Assembly: GCA_017524615.1 (NCBI GenBank)
Contig: JAFXVJ010000007.1
Coordinates: forward strand, 1-64,000
DNA: 64,000 nucleotides
Direction: 5' to 3'
DNA from: Clostridia bacterium
GTDB taxonomy: Bacteria; Bacillota; Clostridia; Christensenellales; Aristaeellaceae
Shown here one piece after another: positions 47,092-55,187 of this stretch (the stretch's first letter is position 1; every line of letters starts with the position of its first letter). The notes below the pieces were generated by a model that saw nothing but the letters and a program-made list of their open reading frames with translations, was not told the DNA's origin and made no database searches. The translations under genes and the position numbers were made by a program.

Positions 47092-47120
47092 ATTATACCA
47101 GCATTGGCGGATTTTGAAAA
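47092..47120 (-). promoter_or_regulatory. Promoter of the trkA-trkH operon
   Basis: On the minus strand TTTTCA (plus 47115-47120), a 17-base spacer and TATAAT (plus 47092-47097). Confidence 0.7.
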
Positions 47121-47182
47121 GAGGAAAAACAAATTCTGAGATGGCTGTCTCCCGGGGACCGTGGCGGGGCCTGAAAACGCGG

Positions 47183-47211
47183 TTGATTTTTGATGTGTCC
47201 TTTGCTATAAT
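47183..47211 (+). promoter_or_regulatory. Promoter of the glycosyltransferase pair
   Basis: TTGATT (47183-47188), a 17-base spacer and TATAAT (47206-47211), 75 bases before the first start. Confidence 0.7.
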
Positions 47212-47285
47212 AATACTGTATGTGCAATGGGGTACTTACCGTGAACGGACACGGACCTGCAACGGTGTGAAAGGAACTTCGAGAG

Positions 47286-48305
47286 ATGACAGCCTCCAAG
47301 AGGTTTGACCCACGGGCAAAGGGGCTTCCCCTGATCAGCGTGATTGTGCCTGTTTATAACGTGGCCGATTATTTGGACGAGTGTCTGGATTCGGTTTTAG
47401 GGCAAACCTATCAGAATTTGGAAGTCGTGGTGTGCGATGACGGATCCACCGACGGCCGGTCCCCCGCGCTGTGCGATGCGTACGCCCGGCAGGACCCCCG
47501 GGTGAAGGTGATCCACAAAAAAAACGGCGGCCTGTCTGCCTGCCGCAATACGGCGCTGGACGCCTGCACCGGGGAATGGGTATGCTTTGTGGATGGCGAT
47601 GACGAACTGATGCCCGACGCGGTGGAAACCCTCTACCGCGCCTGCGTGAAAAACGGCACGGCCATGTCCATGGGCGCGTATCGGGAATGCTATTCTGTAT
47701 TTGGGAAAAGGCAGGTGTTCCGCCCTGTTTTCGCGCCCAAGGGCGTGTACCATACCGCGCAGGATACCCAGCATTATTTTCTGACCAAGGGCATGCTGCT
47801 CACCCATATCTGGACGAAAATGTTCCGCCGGGATCTGTTTGACACGATCCGGTTCCCGGAGGGCAGGATCTATGAGGATATTTTCACGGTGCCCCGACTG
47901 TTTGAAAAGGCGGGCAGCTGCGCCATTGTGAACCGGTCGGTGTACCGCTACAAGGTGCGCAAGGGCAGCATCTCCAGCGGCACCAACATCCGCAGGCAGA
48001 TGGACGGCTTGTACGCCCGATGGGCTTACGTGGATTTCATGCGGGAGCATCACCCCGAATTGGTGGGCCTTGCCAACGACGCGTTTCTCATCATGGCGGC
48101 TGACAATTTGGGGCGGATTGAGCACCTGGGCATCGAAAACGCCCGGGCGGAGTGGGATGAAGTGAACCGGATGTTCAACGAGGCGCTGCCCCACTGCGCG
48201 CTGCGGGGGGCCGCGTTCAAAATCGGCGCCTGGCTGTACAGGAAAAATCCGCGCATCATATCCAAATCTTCCCGGATGCTGCTGCGGCTGGGCCGGGTGA
48301 TCTGA
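47286..48305 (+). CDS. Family 2 glycosyltransferase (first of a tandem pair)
   Basis: The 339-residue protein has the GT-A start LISVIVPVYNVADYLDECLD, VVCDDGSTDG and the metal-binding DGDDE. HKKNGGLSACRNTALD is also typical. It transfers a sugar from a nucleotide donor in the cytoplasm, probably to a surface glycan. There is no membrane helix. The donor is unknown. It has a close tandem copy directly downstream. Confidence 0.9.
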   Translation: MTASKRFDPRAKGLPLISVIVPVYNVADYLDECLDSVLGQTYQNLEVVVCDDGSTDGRSPALCDAYARQDPRVKVIHKKNGGLSACRNTALDACTGEWVCFVDGDDELMPDAVETLYRACVKNGTAMSMGAYRECYSVFGKRQVFRPVFAPKGVYHTAQDTQHYFLTKGMLLTHIWTKMFRRDLFDTIRFPEGRIYEDIFTVPRLFEKAGSCAIVNRSVYRYKVRKGSISSGTNIRRQMDGLYARWAYVDFMREHHPELVGLANDAFLIMAADNLGRIEHLGIENARAEWDEVNRMFNEALPHCALRGAAFKIGAWLYRKNPRIISKSSRMLLRLGRVI

Positions 48306-48358
48306 GCGGATATGCGATCCGGGATGCGAAGGAAGCAATACGAAAGGAAACTGGATGG

Positions 48359-49378
48359 ATGGCAGTCTCCAAGCCGTTTGACCCTCAGGACGACAGTCTT
48401 CCGCTGATCAGCGTGATCGTGCCGGTTTACAATGTGGCGGATCAGCTGCCGGCGTGCCTGGATTCTGTGTGCGGTCAAACCTATCGGAATCTGGAAATCG
48501 TGGTGTGCGACGACGGCTCCACCGATCGTTCCCCGGCCATTTGCGAGGAGTATGCCCGGCGGGATCCGCGGATCAAGGTGATCCGTCAGGAGAACAGGGG
48601 CGTATCCGCCTGCCGCAATACGGGGCTGGACGCCAGCACCGGCGCGTGGATCGCCTGGGCGGACGGCGATGACGAGCTGAAGCCGGACGCGGTGGAGACC
48701 CTGTACCGCGCCTGTGCGGAGAACGGCACGGCCATGTCCATGGGCGCGTATCGGGAATGCCATGCCCTGCTGGGCGGACGGCTGTCCTGGGCCCGGCCCG
48801 TGCCTGCGCCCAAGGGCGTGTATGCCTCGGCGGCGGAGGTGCAGCGCTTTTTTCTGACCAAGGGCGCTTTGCTGAATCATTTGTGGACCAAGCTGTTCCG
48901 CCGGGATCTGTTTGACCATTTCCGCTTCCCGGAGGGAAAGGTATACGAGGATATTTACGCGATTCCCCATCTGGCGGAGGCGGCGGGGAGCCTGGCAGTG
49001 GTCAATCGGCCGGTGTACTGCTATAAGGTACGCAAGGGCAGCCTGTCCAACGGCGTGAATATGGCCAGGCACATGGACGGCATCTATGCCCGATGGGCAT
49101 ATGCCGATCTGATGCGCCGGCATCACCCGGAACTGGTGGGCCTGGCCTATGATTCCTTTTTGCTCATGGCCGCCACCGATCTGGGTAAGATCGAGCATGC
49201 AGGCATCCCCAACGCGCAGAAGGAATGGGATGAAATCACCGGCATGCTGGACCAGGCGCTGCCCCAGTGCGCGCTGCAAAACGCCGCTTTCAAGATCGGC
49301 GCGTGGCTGTATAAGAAAAACAAGCGCATCATATCCCACACCGCCCAGTTTTTCCAGTGGCTGGTGCAGGGGTTCTGA
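48359..49378 (+). CDS. Family 2 glycosyltransferase (second of a tandem pair)
   Basis: This 339-residue paralog has exactly the same length as the first and the same blocks: LISVIVPVYNVADQLPACLD, VVCDDGSTDRSPAI, DGDDELKPDAVETLYRAC. The pair are clearly a tandem duplication. Differences cluster in the acceptor half (about residues 130-160). The start was set at 48359, with AAAGGAAACTGG upstream. Confidence 0.9.
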   Translation: MAVSKPFDPQDDSLPLISVIVPVYNVADQLPACLDSVCGQTYRNLEIVVCDDGSTDRSPAICEEYARRDPRIKVIRQENRGVSACRNTGLDASTGAWIAWADGDDELKPDAVETLYRACAENGTAMSMGAYRECHALLGGRLSWARPVPAPKGVYASAAEVQRFFLTKGALLNHLWTKLFRRDLFDHFRFPEGKVYEDIYAIPHLAEAAGSLAVVNRPVYCYKVRKGSLSNGVNMARHMDGIYARWAYADLMRRHHPELVGLAYDSFLLMAATDLGKIEHAGIPNAQKEWDEITGMLDQALPQCALQNAAFKIGAWLYKKNKRIISHTAQFFQWLVQGF

Positions 49379-49443
49379 AATATCAGATTTGTCAAGGGCG
49401 CTTGTTCAGAAAGCACATTGATTATCCACTCGGGCGTTGTTGA

Positions 49444-49473
49444 GGGCCTGGGGCCGGACTGGCCCCAGGCCCT
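49444..49473. terminator. Terminator between convergent glycosyltransferase and peptidase genes
   Basis: GGGCCTGGGGCC (49444-49455) pairs perfectly with GGCCCCAGGCCC (49461-49472) around GGACT. It can serve both strands. Confidence 0.8.
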
Positions 49474-49499
49474 TCGTATATTCATTTATGGCAGTAGAA

Positions 49500-50492
49500 T
49501 CAGTATTCTCCGTTGACGAATTCCTTCAGGATGGCCAGGCCGCTTTCCATATCGCGCATGTCGATGGTTTCGCAGGCGGAATGCACATAGCGGCAGGGGA
49601 TCGAAAGCGTGCCGGTGGGCACGCCGCCCCGGCTGTGCTGGATGGCGCCGCCGTCGGTGCCGCCAAAGGGCAGGATCTCCCGCTGATAGGGCACGCCGGC
49701 CTTTTCAGCGGCAGCCATCAGGGCGTCCCGCACGCAGGGCGTGGCGATCATGGAGCGATCCATGAACTTGATCGCCGCGCCGGCCCCCAGCTTCACTGCG
49801 GGCAGCTTCACCTCCGGCGTGTCGCCCCAGGCGGTGACGTCAATGGCAACGCCGATATCGGGGGCCACCTGATAGGCGGCGGTGGCAGCGCCCCGCAGGC
49901 CCACCTCTTCCTGCACGGAGAACACGCCCACGACGGTGTTCCGCGGGGCGTCCGTCTGCAGCAGCAATTCCGCCAGCAGCGCGCATGCGCAGCGGTCGTC
50001 CATGGCGGGGGAAGCGAAGCGATGCGGCCCCACCGGGAAGCAGTCGGGAGCGAACACGCATACGTCGCCCAGCTGCACCATGGTCAGGGCCTCCGCCCTG
50101 TCCTGAGCGCCGATGTCCACAAACAAGTGCTGCATGCCGGCGGTTTCGCCTTTTGTGGGCTGGCACACCGCCACGCCCTGCACGCCGTTGCCGAAGGCCA
50201 CGTGGCGGCAGCGCATGCTGTCCACCGACACGCCGCCCACGTTGGTCACCCGCAGGTAGCCCGTATCCTCAATATCCGTCACCACCAGGCCGATATGGTC
50301 CATGTGGGCGGAGAACATCAGGGTCTTGCCGCCGGGCTGGCCCTTTTTTTCCACGATCAGATTGCCCATGACGTCCACGCGCATGGCGTCCGCTTTATCC
50401 GCCAGCATTTGCTGCAGTTCCTGCGCCACCTGGCCTTCCTGGCCCGTGGGGCCCCACACGGCCAGCAGGGTTTTTAATGTATCCAGCATCAT
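49500..50492 (-). CDS. M42 family metallo-aminopeptidase (third in operon)
   Basis: The 330-residue protein has M42 features: FSAHMDHIGLVV (metal-binding His and Asp), the DDR motif in SPAMDDRCACAL, VQEEVGLRGA (catalytic Glu pair) and RYVHSACE with a last histidine. M42 enzymes are cobalt/zinc aminopeptidases that form dodecameric shells. It is 42 bases after the second copy. Confidence 0.93.
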   Translation of the reverse strand: MMLDTLKTLLAVWGPTGQEGQVAQELQQMLADKADAMRVDVMGNLIVEKKGQPGGKTLMFSAHMDHIGLVVTDIEDTGYLRVTNVGGVSVDSMRCRHVAFGNGVQGVAVCQPTKGETAGMQHLFVDIGAQDRAEALTMVQLGDVCVFAPDCFPVGPHRFASPAMDDRCACALLAELLLQTDAPRNTVVGVFSVQEEVGLRGAATAAYQVAPDIGVAIDVTAWGDTPEVKLPAVKLGAGAAIKFMDRSMIATPCVRDALMAAAEKAGVPYQREILPFGGTDGGAIQHSRGGVPTGTLSIPCRYVHSACETIDMRDMESGLAILKEFVNGEY

Positions 50493-50534
50493 CGTATTTA
50501 TTCCTCCTGTTTCACAATCGATCCTGCCGTGGGC

Positions 50535-51539
50535 TTACGCCTGCTCGGCGAAGGCCCGGGCCAACTGATACTGCGCTTCCACATCGCTGAGCTTCACCAC
50601 CGAGCTGGGGCCGTGGATGTAGCGGCAGGGCACGGACAGCACGCACGTGCGCACGCCCTGCTGGGTGCGCTGATAAGCGCCGGCGTCGTTGCCGCCGGTG
50701 GAGGCGCGCTTGACCTGGGCGGCGATGCCCTTTTCCTCCGCCAGGGCCAGCAATTCCCGGTACAATTCCCGATTGGCGATGGACGCGTTGTCCATAAAGG
50801 ACACGGTGACGCCCTTGCCCGGCTCGCACACCCGGCGTACCTTCTCCACATCGCCCATATCCCCGGCGGTCGTGCCTTCCAGTACGATCACCGCGTCGGC
50901 CCCGGCGTCAAAAGCGGCGCCGTGAGCGCCCCGCAGCCCCACTTCCTCCTGGGTGACGAAGGCGCAGGTGACGTCGGCGTCATACGAATTCTCCAGCAGC
51001 CGCAGCAGATTGTAGCAGCCCACCCGGTCGTCCAGCGCCTTGGATACCACGCAGCCGTCCCCGAAGGGCTGGTAGCTGCTGTCGAAATACACGTAACTGC
51101 CCGGCGGGCAATCGGCCAGGGCTTCGTCTTTGGTTTTGGCCCCGATGTCGATGTACAGGCTGTCATAGCCCAGCACCCGCTTGCGGTCCTCCGCGGACTG
51201 TAAATGGATGGCCAGGGCGCCGATGACGCCCTTTACCTGCTTTTCACCCACCAGCACGTATTTGCTCACGATCACCCGGGGGTCGATGCCGCCCACGGAG
51301 CGGAACTGCAGCAGGCCGTCGTCGGTGGCGTCCAGGATGATGAAGCCCACCTCGTCCATGTGGGCGCTGAACATGAGGCGGCGGTTTCCCGTTCTTCCTT
51401 TTTTGTACGCGATCACGTTGCCCATCCGGTCGATACGCACATGATCGCACAGGGGACGGGCCGCCTCGAGAATGGCCTTGCGCACCGCGCCTTCGTTGCC
51501 GGATGCGCCGTTCAATTCACAGAGCGTTTTCAGTTCCAT
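50535..51539 (-). CDS. M42 family metallo-aminopeptidase (second in operon)
   Basis: The 334-residue paralog has the same sites: MFSAHMDEVGFII, KALDDRVGCYNLL, VTQEEVGLRGAHG and CRYIHGPSSV. Its start overlaps the stop of the first copy by 10 bases, so all three form one transcript. Confidence 0.93.
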   Translation of the reverse strand: MELKTLCELNGASGNEGAVRKAILEAARPLCDHVRIDRMGNVIAYKKGRTGNRRLMFSAHMDEVGFIILDATDDGLLQFRSVGGIDPRVIVSKYVLVGEKQVKGVIGALAIHLQSAEDRKRVLGYDSLYIDIGAKTKDEALADCPPGSYVYFDSSYQPFGDGCVVSKALDDRVGCYNLLRLLENSYDADVTCAFVTQEEVGLRGAHGAAFDAGADAVIVLEGTTAGDMGDVEKVRRVCEPGKGVTVSFMDNASIANRELYRELLALAEEKGIAAQVKRASTGGNDAGAYQRTQQGVRTCVLSVPCRYIHGPSSVVKLSDVEAQYQLARAFAEQA

Positions 51540-52570
51540 AGTTCATCCTCCCAGCTTTGCTCCACCTGGGCCAGATACAGGGCCAGCAGCCGGGCACCCT
51601 CGGTGAGCGCATGCATATCAAAGGTTTCCACGTTGGTGTGCATATACTTGATGGGCAGGGACAAAAGCACCGTGGGCACCCCGGCGCGGGTGACGGATAA
51701 TTCGTCCGCGTCGGTGGCGGTGCTGCGCGGGTCCACGGATACCTGCAGCTCGATCCCGTTGCTTTTCGCGGTCTCCTCCAGCTTTTTCACCAGGAAGGGG
51801 TTCAGATAAGGGCCTTTGCTGGTGACCAGCGAGGTGATTTTGCTGGTGGAATTCGCGGGGGCGCCGGGGGTGTCCGCGTGGCAAACGTCAAAGGCGACGC
51901 CGTAATCCGGGGCCAGGGCAAAGCCGCTGACCAGCGCGCCCCAGGAGCCGATCTCTTCCTGGCAGGTGGCCACGAAGTAAATATCGGCGTGGTGGCGCAG
52001 GGCATTCAGCCGTTCCGCCGCTGCCAGCATGATGGCCACGCAGGCCCGGTCGTCCGCCGTTTTGGTGGCCACCCGGCCGTTTTTCAGTTCCACGTACCGG
52101 GCTTCAAAGCACACCGTATCGCCCGGGCGCACCTTTTCCCGGACCTGCTCCGGGCTCATGCCCAGATCCACATACAGGGTGTCCCAGGTGTAATTGCTTT
52201 TCCGGTCCGCATCCTTCAGCAGATGGGGCGGCGTGGCGCCCACCACACCCAGCAGCATGCCGCCCTGGGCGTATACCCGCACCCGCATGCCGGGCAGCAC
52301 CCGGGGATCCACCCCGCCTACGCTCTGCAGCCGGAGGGAGCCGTCCTCCTCGATTGCGGACACCATCATGCCGATTTCGTCCAGATGGGCGCATACCAAC
52401 ACCTTGGGGCCATCGCCCTTTTTGTGGGCGACCACGCAGTGGAGCGGGGTGATTTCCACCTCGTCCACCCAAGGCCGGAAGGCATCGGCAATGTACGCTG
52501 CCGCTGCCCCCTCGTTGCCCGTTACCCCGGGAAGCGCCGTCACTTCCCGCAAGAAGTCTTCCGTTTTCAT
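51530..52570 (-). CDS. M42 family metallo-aminopeptidase (first in operon)
   Basis: The 346-residue paralog carries CAHLDEIGMMVSA, KTADDRACVAIM and TCQEEIGSWGA; the last differs from the EEVGLRGA of the others. KYMHTNVETFD supplies the final His. Different sequence around the active site suggests different side-chain preference. Together the three may degrade peptides inside the cell. Confidence 0.9.
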   Translation of the reverse strand: MKTEDFLREVTALPGVTGNEGAAAAYIADAFRPWVDEVEITPLHCVVAHKKGDGPKVLVCAHLDEIGMMVSAIEEDGSLRLQSVGGVDPRVLPGMRVRVYAQGGMLLGVVGATPPHLLKDADRKSNYTWDTLYVDLGMSPEQVREKVRPGDTVCFEARYVELKNGRVATKTADDRACVAIMLAAAERLNALRHHADIYFVATCQEEIGSWGALVSGFALAPDYGVAFDVCHADTPGAPANSTSKITSLVTSKGPYLNPFLVKKLEETAKSNGIELQVSVDPRSTATDADELSVTRAGVPTVLLSLPIKYMHTNVETFDMHALTEGARLLALYLAQVEQSWEDELWN

Positions 52571-52602
52571 GATTTTTATCCTCCCTTGGATGTTCCAGGG
52601 AG

Positions 52603-52631
52603 ATTATACAATAATCCGTCCGAAATGTATA
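52603..52631 (-). promoter_or_regulatory. Promoter of the M42 operon
   Basis: On the minus strand TATACA (plus 52626-52631), a 17-base spacer and TATAAT (plus 52603-52608). Confidence 0.6.
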
Positions 52632-52699
52632 GCGTCCGCGGGGAAAAAGATCGCGGCGGGAAGCACGGCCTGCGGGCTGACGGAAACCAAAGAAAACAC

Positions 52700-52729
52700 G
52701 TGACAAACGCAGGATGGATATGCTATACT
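52700..52729 (+). promoter_or_regulatory. Promoter of the flippase-like gene
   Basis: GTGACA (52700-52705), an 18-base spacer and TATACT (52724-52729). Confidence 0.65.
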
Positions 52730-52777
52730 ATATAAGGCGGGTTTTGCCCGCACGACAAGAAAAGGAATGGAAACCGC

Positions 52778-53992
52778 TTGAAGAAAATGAGCAAGCACAG
52801 GCGCAGCACGCTTTTGAATATATTGATTATTCTGGGAACGCTGGGGATCGTGCTGTATTTGGGCTCCCGGGACAATGGACTGGCCAAGGCGTTTGCCGCC
52901 ATCCGCTCCGCCGATTGGCGGTGGGTGCTGGCGGCTTTTGGCTGCTGGGTGCTTTTTACGGTGCTGGAGGGCATCTGCATGCAGGTGTATTTCTGGTTTC
53001 ATAATATCAGGTTGGCCTTCGGCTCATCCATCATCGTGGGGCTGATCGGCCTGTTTTATTCCGGGGTCACCCCGGCGGCCACGGGCGGCCAGCCCATGCA
53101 GGTGATCGCGCTGAAAAAGCGGGGGGTGCCGGCTGGTGTTTCCAGCTCCTGCATGGTGGCCAAGTTTTTCGTTTATCAGCTGGCCACGCTGGTGCTGAGC
53201 ATCGTGTTTTGGGTGCTGCACCCCGGCATTGTGTCTACATATGTCAATCAGGTCACCTTCTGGCTGATCCTGCTGGGTTTTCTGGTCAACGGCATATCGG
53301 TGGCGGCGGTGCTGCTGGTGGCCATCAATAAAAACGTGGTGCGGGCCATCATCAACCTGTTCATCTGGCTGGGGAAAAAGCTGCATCTGGTGCGGCACGA
53401 GGAAAAGCTCCATGCCCGGGCGGACAAGGCCATGGAGGATTTCAATGCATCCGTGGATTTGCTGAAGCACCACCCCGGTCAGCTGCTCAGGCTGTTTTTG
53501 CTGTCCTGTGTGCAGCTGATGTTCCTGATGGGCATCACCTACTGCGTCTACCGGGCGCTGGGATTAAGGGAGCTTTCCTTCTGGGAAGTGACCACCCTGC
53601 AGTTCCTGCTGTACGTCGGTGCGTCCTATACGCCCCTGCCGGGCGCGTCCGGGGCCCAGGAAAAGGGCTTTGATCTGGTGTTCAGCGGGGTATTTCAGGG
53701 CAATGCCCTGGGAGCGCAGCTGATGTGGCGCTTCTTCACCTATTATGTCACGCTGATCATCGGCCTGGGCGCCGTGATCATCAACAGCGCCGGCAGCATC
53801 CGCCAGGCCCGGGAAGAGGCAGAGGAGGCCATCGAGGAGGCGGAAGCAGCCATCGAGGCGGCCGAGGCGGCGGTGAATGACGACGCGGTGACGGAGCAAG
53901 GAGATCCGTCCGGCGAGCGGGAGAAAGCGGCCTCCGCCGGACAGGCCGATTCCGGGGAGAGGAACCGGCAGGAAAGCTCGGACTGCCGCTGA
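52778..53992 (+). CDS. Lysylphosphatidylglycerol synthase/flippase-like membrane protein (UPF0104)
   Basis: The 404-residue protein has about eight membrane helices and the family blocks SGVTPAATGGQPMQVIALKK and YTPLPGASGAQEKGF. These match the flippase half of MprF. The aminoacyl-transferase half is absent, so it may be a lipid flippase or related transporter. The start is a TTG with AGGA 11 bases upstream; the ATG at 52787 is too far from it. The last 65 residues are an Ala/Glu-rich tail (REEAEEAIEEAEAAIEAAEA), probably a coiled coil. Confidence 0.85.
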   Translation: MKKMSKHRRSTLLNILIILGTLGIVLYLGSRDNGLAKAFAAIRSADWRWVLAAFGCWVLFTVLEGICMQVYFWFHNIRLAFGSSIIVGLIGLFYSGVTPAATGGQPMQVIALKKRGVPAGVSSSCMVAKFFVYQLATLVLSIVFWVLHPGIVSTYVNQVTFWLILLGFLVNGISVAAVLLVAINKNVVRAIINLFIWLGKKLHLVRHEEKLHARADKAMEDFNASVDLLKHHPGQLLRLFLLSCVQLMFLMGITYCVYRALGLRELSFWEVTTLQFLLYVGASYTPLPGASGAQEKGFDLVFSGVFQGNALGAQLMWRFFTYYVTLIIGLGAVIINSAGSIRQAREEAEEAIEEAEAAIEAAEAAVNDDAVTEQGDPSGEREKAASAGQADSGERNRQESSDCR

Positions 53993-54039
53993 ACGGTGTG
54001 ATGGGCCCGGATGACGGATGAGCAAACGGAGGAAGAGGA

Positions 54040-54942
54040 ATGAAGCGGCTGATTTGCGCGGTGCTGCTGCTCTTGTTGCCCTGGACGGCATGGGGTGAAG
54101 AGCCGCTGCCGGAGCGGGTGACCCTGACGGAAGGCGAAAGCGCCTCCTTTATCCTGCCCTTTGACGGATACTGGGACAGCGACGCCCCGGATGTGGCCGA
54201 AGGCATCGAAAATTCCATCGTCGCCTATCAGGAGGGCAGCGCGATCCTGGCGCTGATATCGAAGGACGGCGATGAATGGCAGGTCGAGGTGGAAGTGACA
54301 GCCCCGGAGGAGGACGCGGTGCCCGCCCTTATTCAGAAGGCTATCGACATCGGCATCCGGGAGTGGGAAGCGGCGGACGGCAAAGCCTTTCCCCGCAGCG
54401 ATACCAATAAACCCCACCGGGACAACAAATATACCGTCTGGTGGGGATATGACTGCGGCTGGTGCGGCGCGTTTGCCAATTATTGCCTGGATACGGCCGG
54501 GGTGCCCCTGGAGCCCACCGATACCTACCGGAAGCTGAAGCCGGTGGGTTCCGGCGAGCCCCACGGCGTGCGGGAAGCCGCCGTGCCCAAGCTGGATACC
54601 GGTTTTACCAACATGGAACGGGTGACGCATGTGCCCCGTCCGGGCTATCTGGTGATCTATGGCCGCAGGGAAAGCAAAAAGCTGTCCGCTTACGCCTTTG
54701 TACACGTGGGCCTGGTGACCGATGTGGTGGACAGAGGAAACGGACTGTACACCGTGTACACCGTGGAGGGCAACCTGTCCAGCCGCATCAAGCGCTTCTG
54801 CTACCTCTATGACGCCAACGACACCACCTCGCACAACATGTCCCAGGTGCCCCCGGAGGAGCAGACGGATCCCGGCGTCTATCAGTATACGCCCCAGCAG
54901 GACACCTGGTATGTGACCGAATTCTGCCAGACGTGGTATTGA
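54040..54942 (+). CDS. Secreted CHAP-like peptidoglycan hydrolase
   Basis: The 300-residue protein has a signal peptide (LICAVLLLLLPWTAWG). The N-terminal 90 residues form a beta region without a known fold. The catalytic domain shows YDCGWCGAFANYCLDTAGVP, with a CHAP/NlpC-type cysteine, then FVHVGLVTDVVD with the histidine. It would cut peptidoglycan outside the membrane; the bond is unknown. It follows the flippase-like gene by 47 bases and probably shares its transcript. Confidence 0.75.
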   Translation: MKRLICAVLLLLLPWTAWGEEPLPERVTLTEGESASFILPFDGYWDSDAPDVAEGIENSIVAYQEGSAILALISKDGDEWQVEVEVTAPEEDAVPALIQKAIDIGIREWEAADGKAFPRSDTNKPHRDNKYTVWWGYDCGWCGAFANYCLDTAGVPLEPTDTYRKLKPVGSGEPHGVREAAVPKLDTGFTNMERVTHVPRPGYLVIYGRRESKKLSAYAFVHVGLVTDVVDRGNGLYTVYTVEGNLSSRIKRFCYLYDANDTTSHNMSQVPPEEQTDPGVYQYTPQQDTWYVTEFCQTWY

Positions 54943-55020
54943 GCGGCCGTGCTGCTGACGGCTGCGTGGCAAGGATCTTTTCGAAAAACGAGCATAATCC
55001 TAAAAAAGTTAGGAAAAAAC

Positions 55021-55049
55021 TTGCATTTTTTGGCTTGTGAGCCTATAAT
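55021..55049 (+). promoter_or_regulatory. Promoter of the nucleotide-sugar cassette
   Basis: TTGCAT (55021-55026), a 17-base spacer and TATAAT (55044-55049). The 138-base leader to the start at 55188 includes the hairpin ACAGGGC (55133-55139) with GCCCTGT (55158-55164). Confidence 0.8.
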
Positions 55050-55187
55050 AAACATGAGTTTTTGTGTACAGCGCACAGAAACCTGAGACACGCAGGCGCG
55101 GTGGATGGACATGCGTAAACACGTGCTTTTGTACAGGGCTGTTTCAGCATGGGGATGGCCCTGTTTGGCACCATGGAGGTTTTTTGA

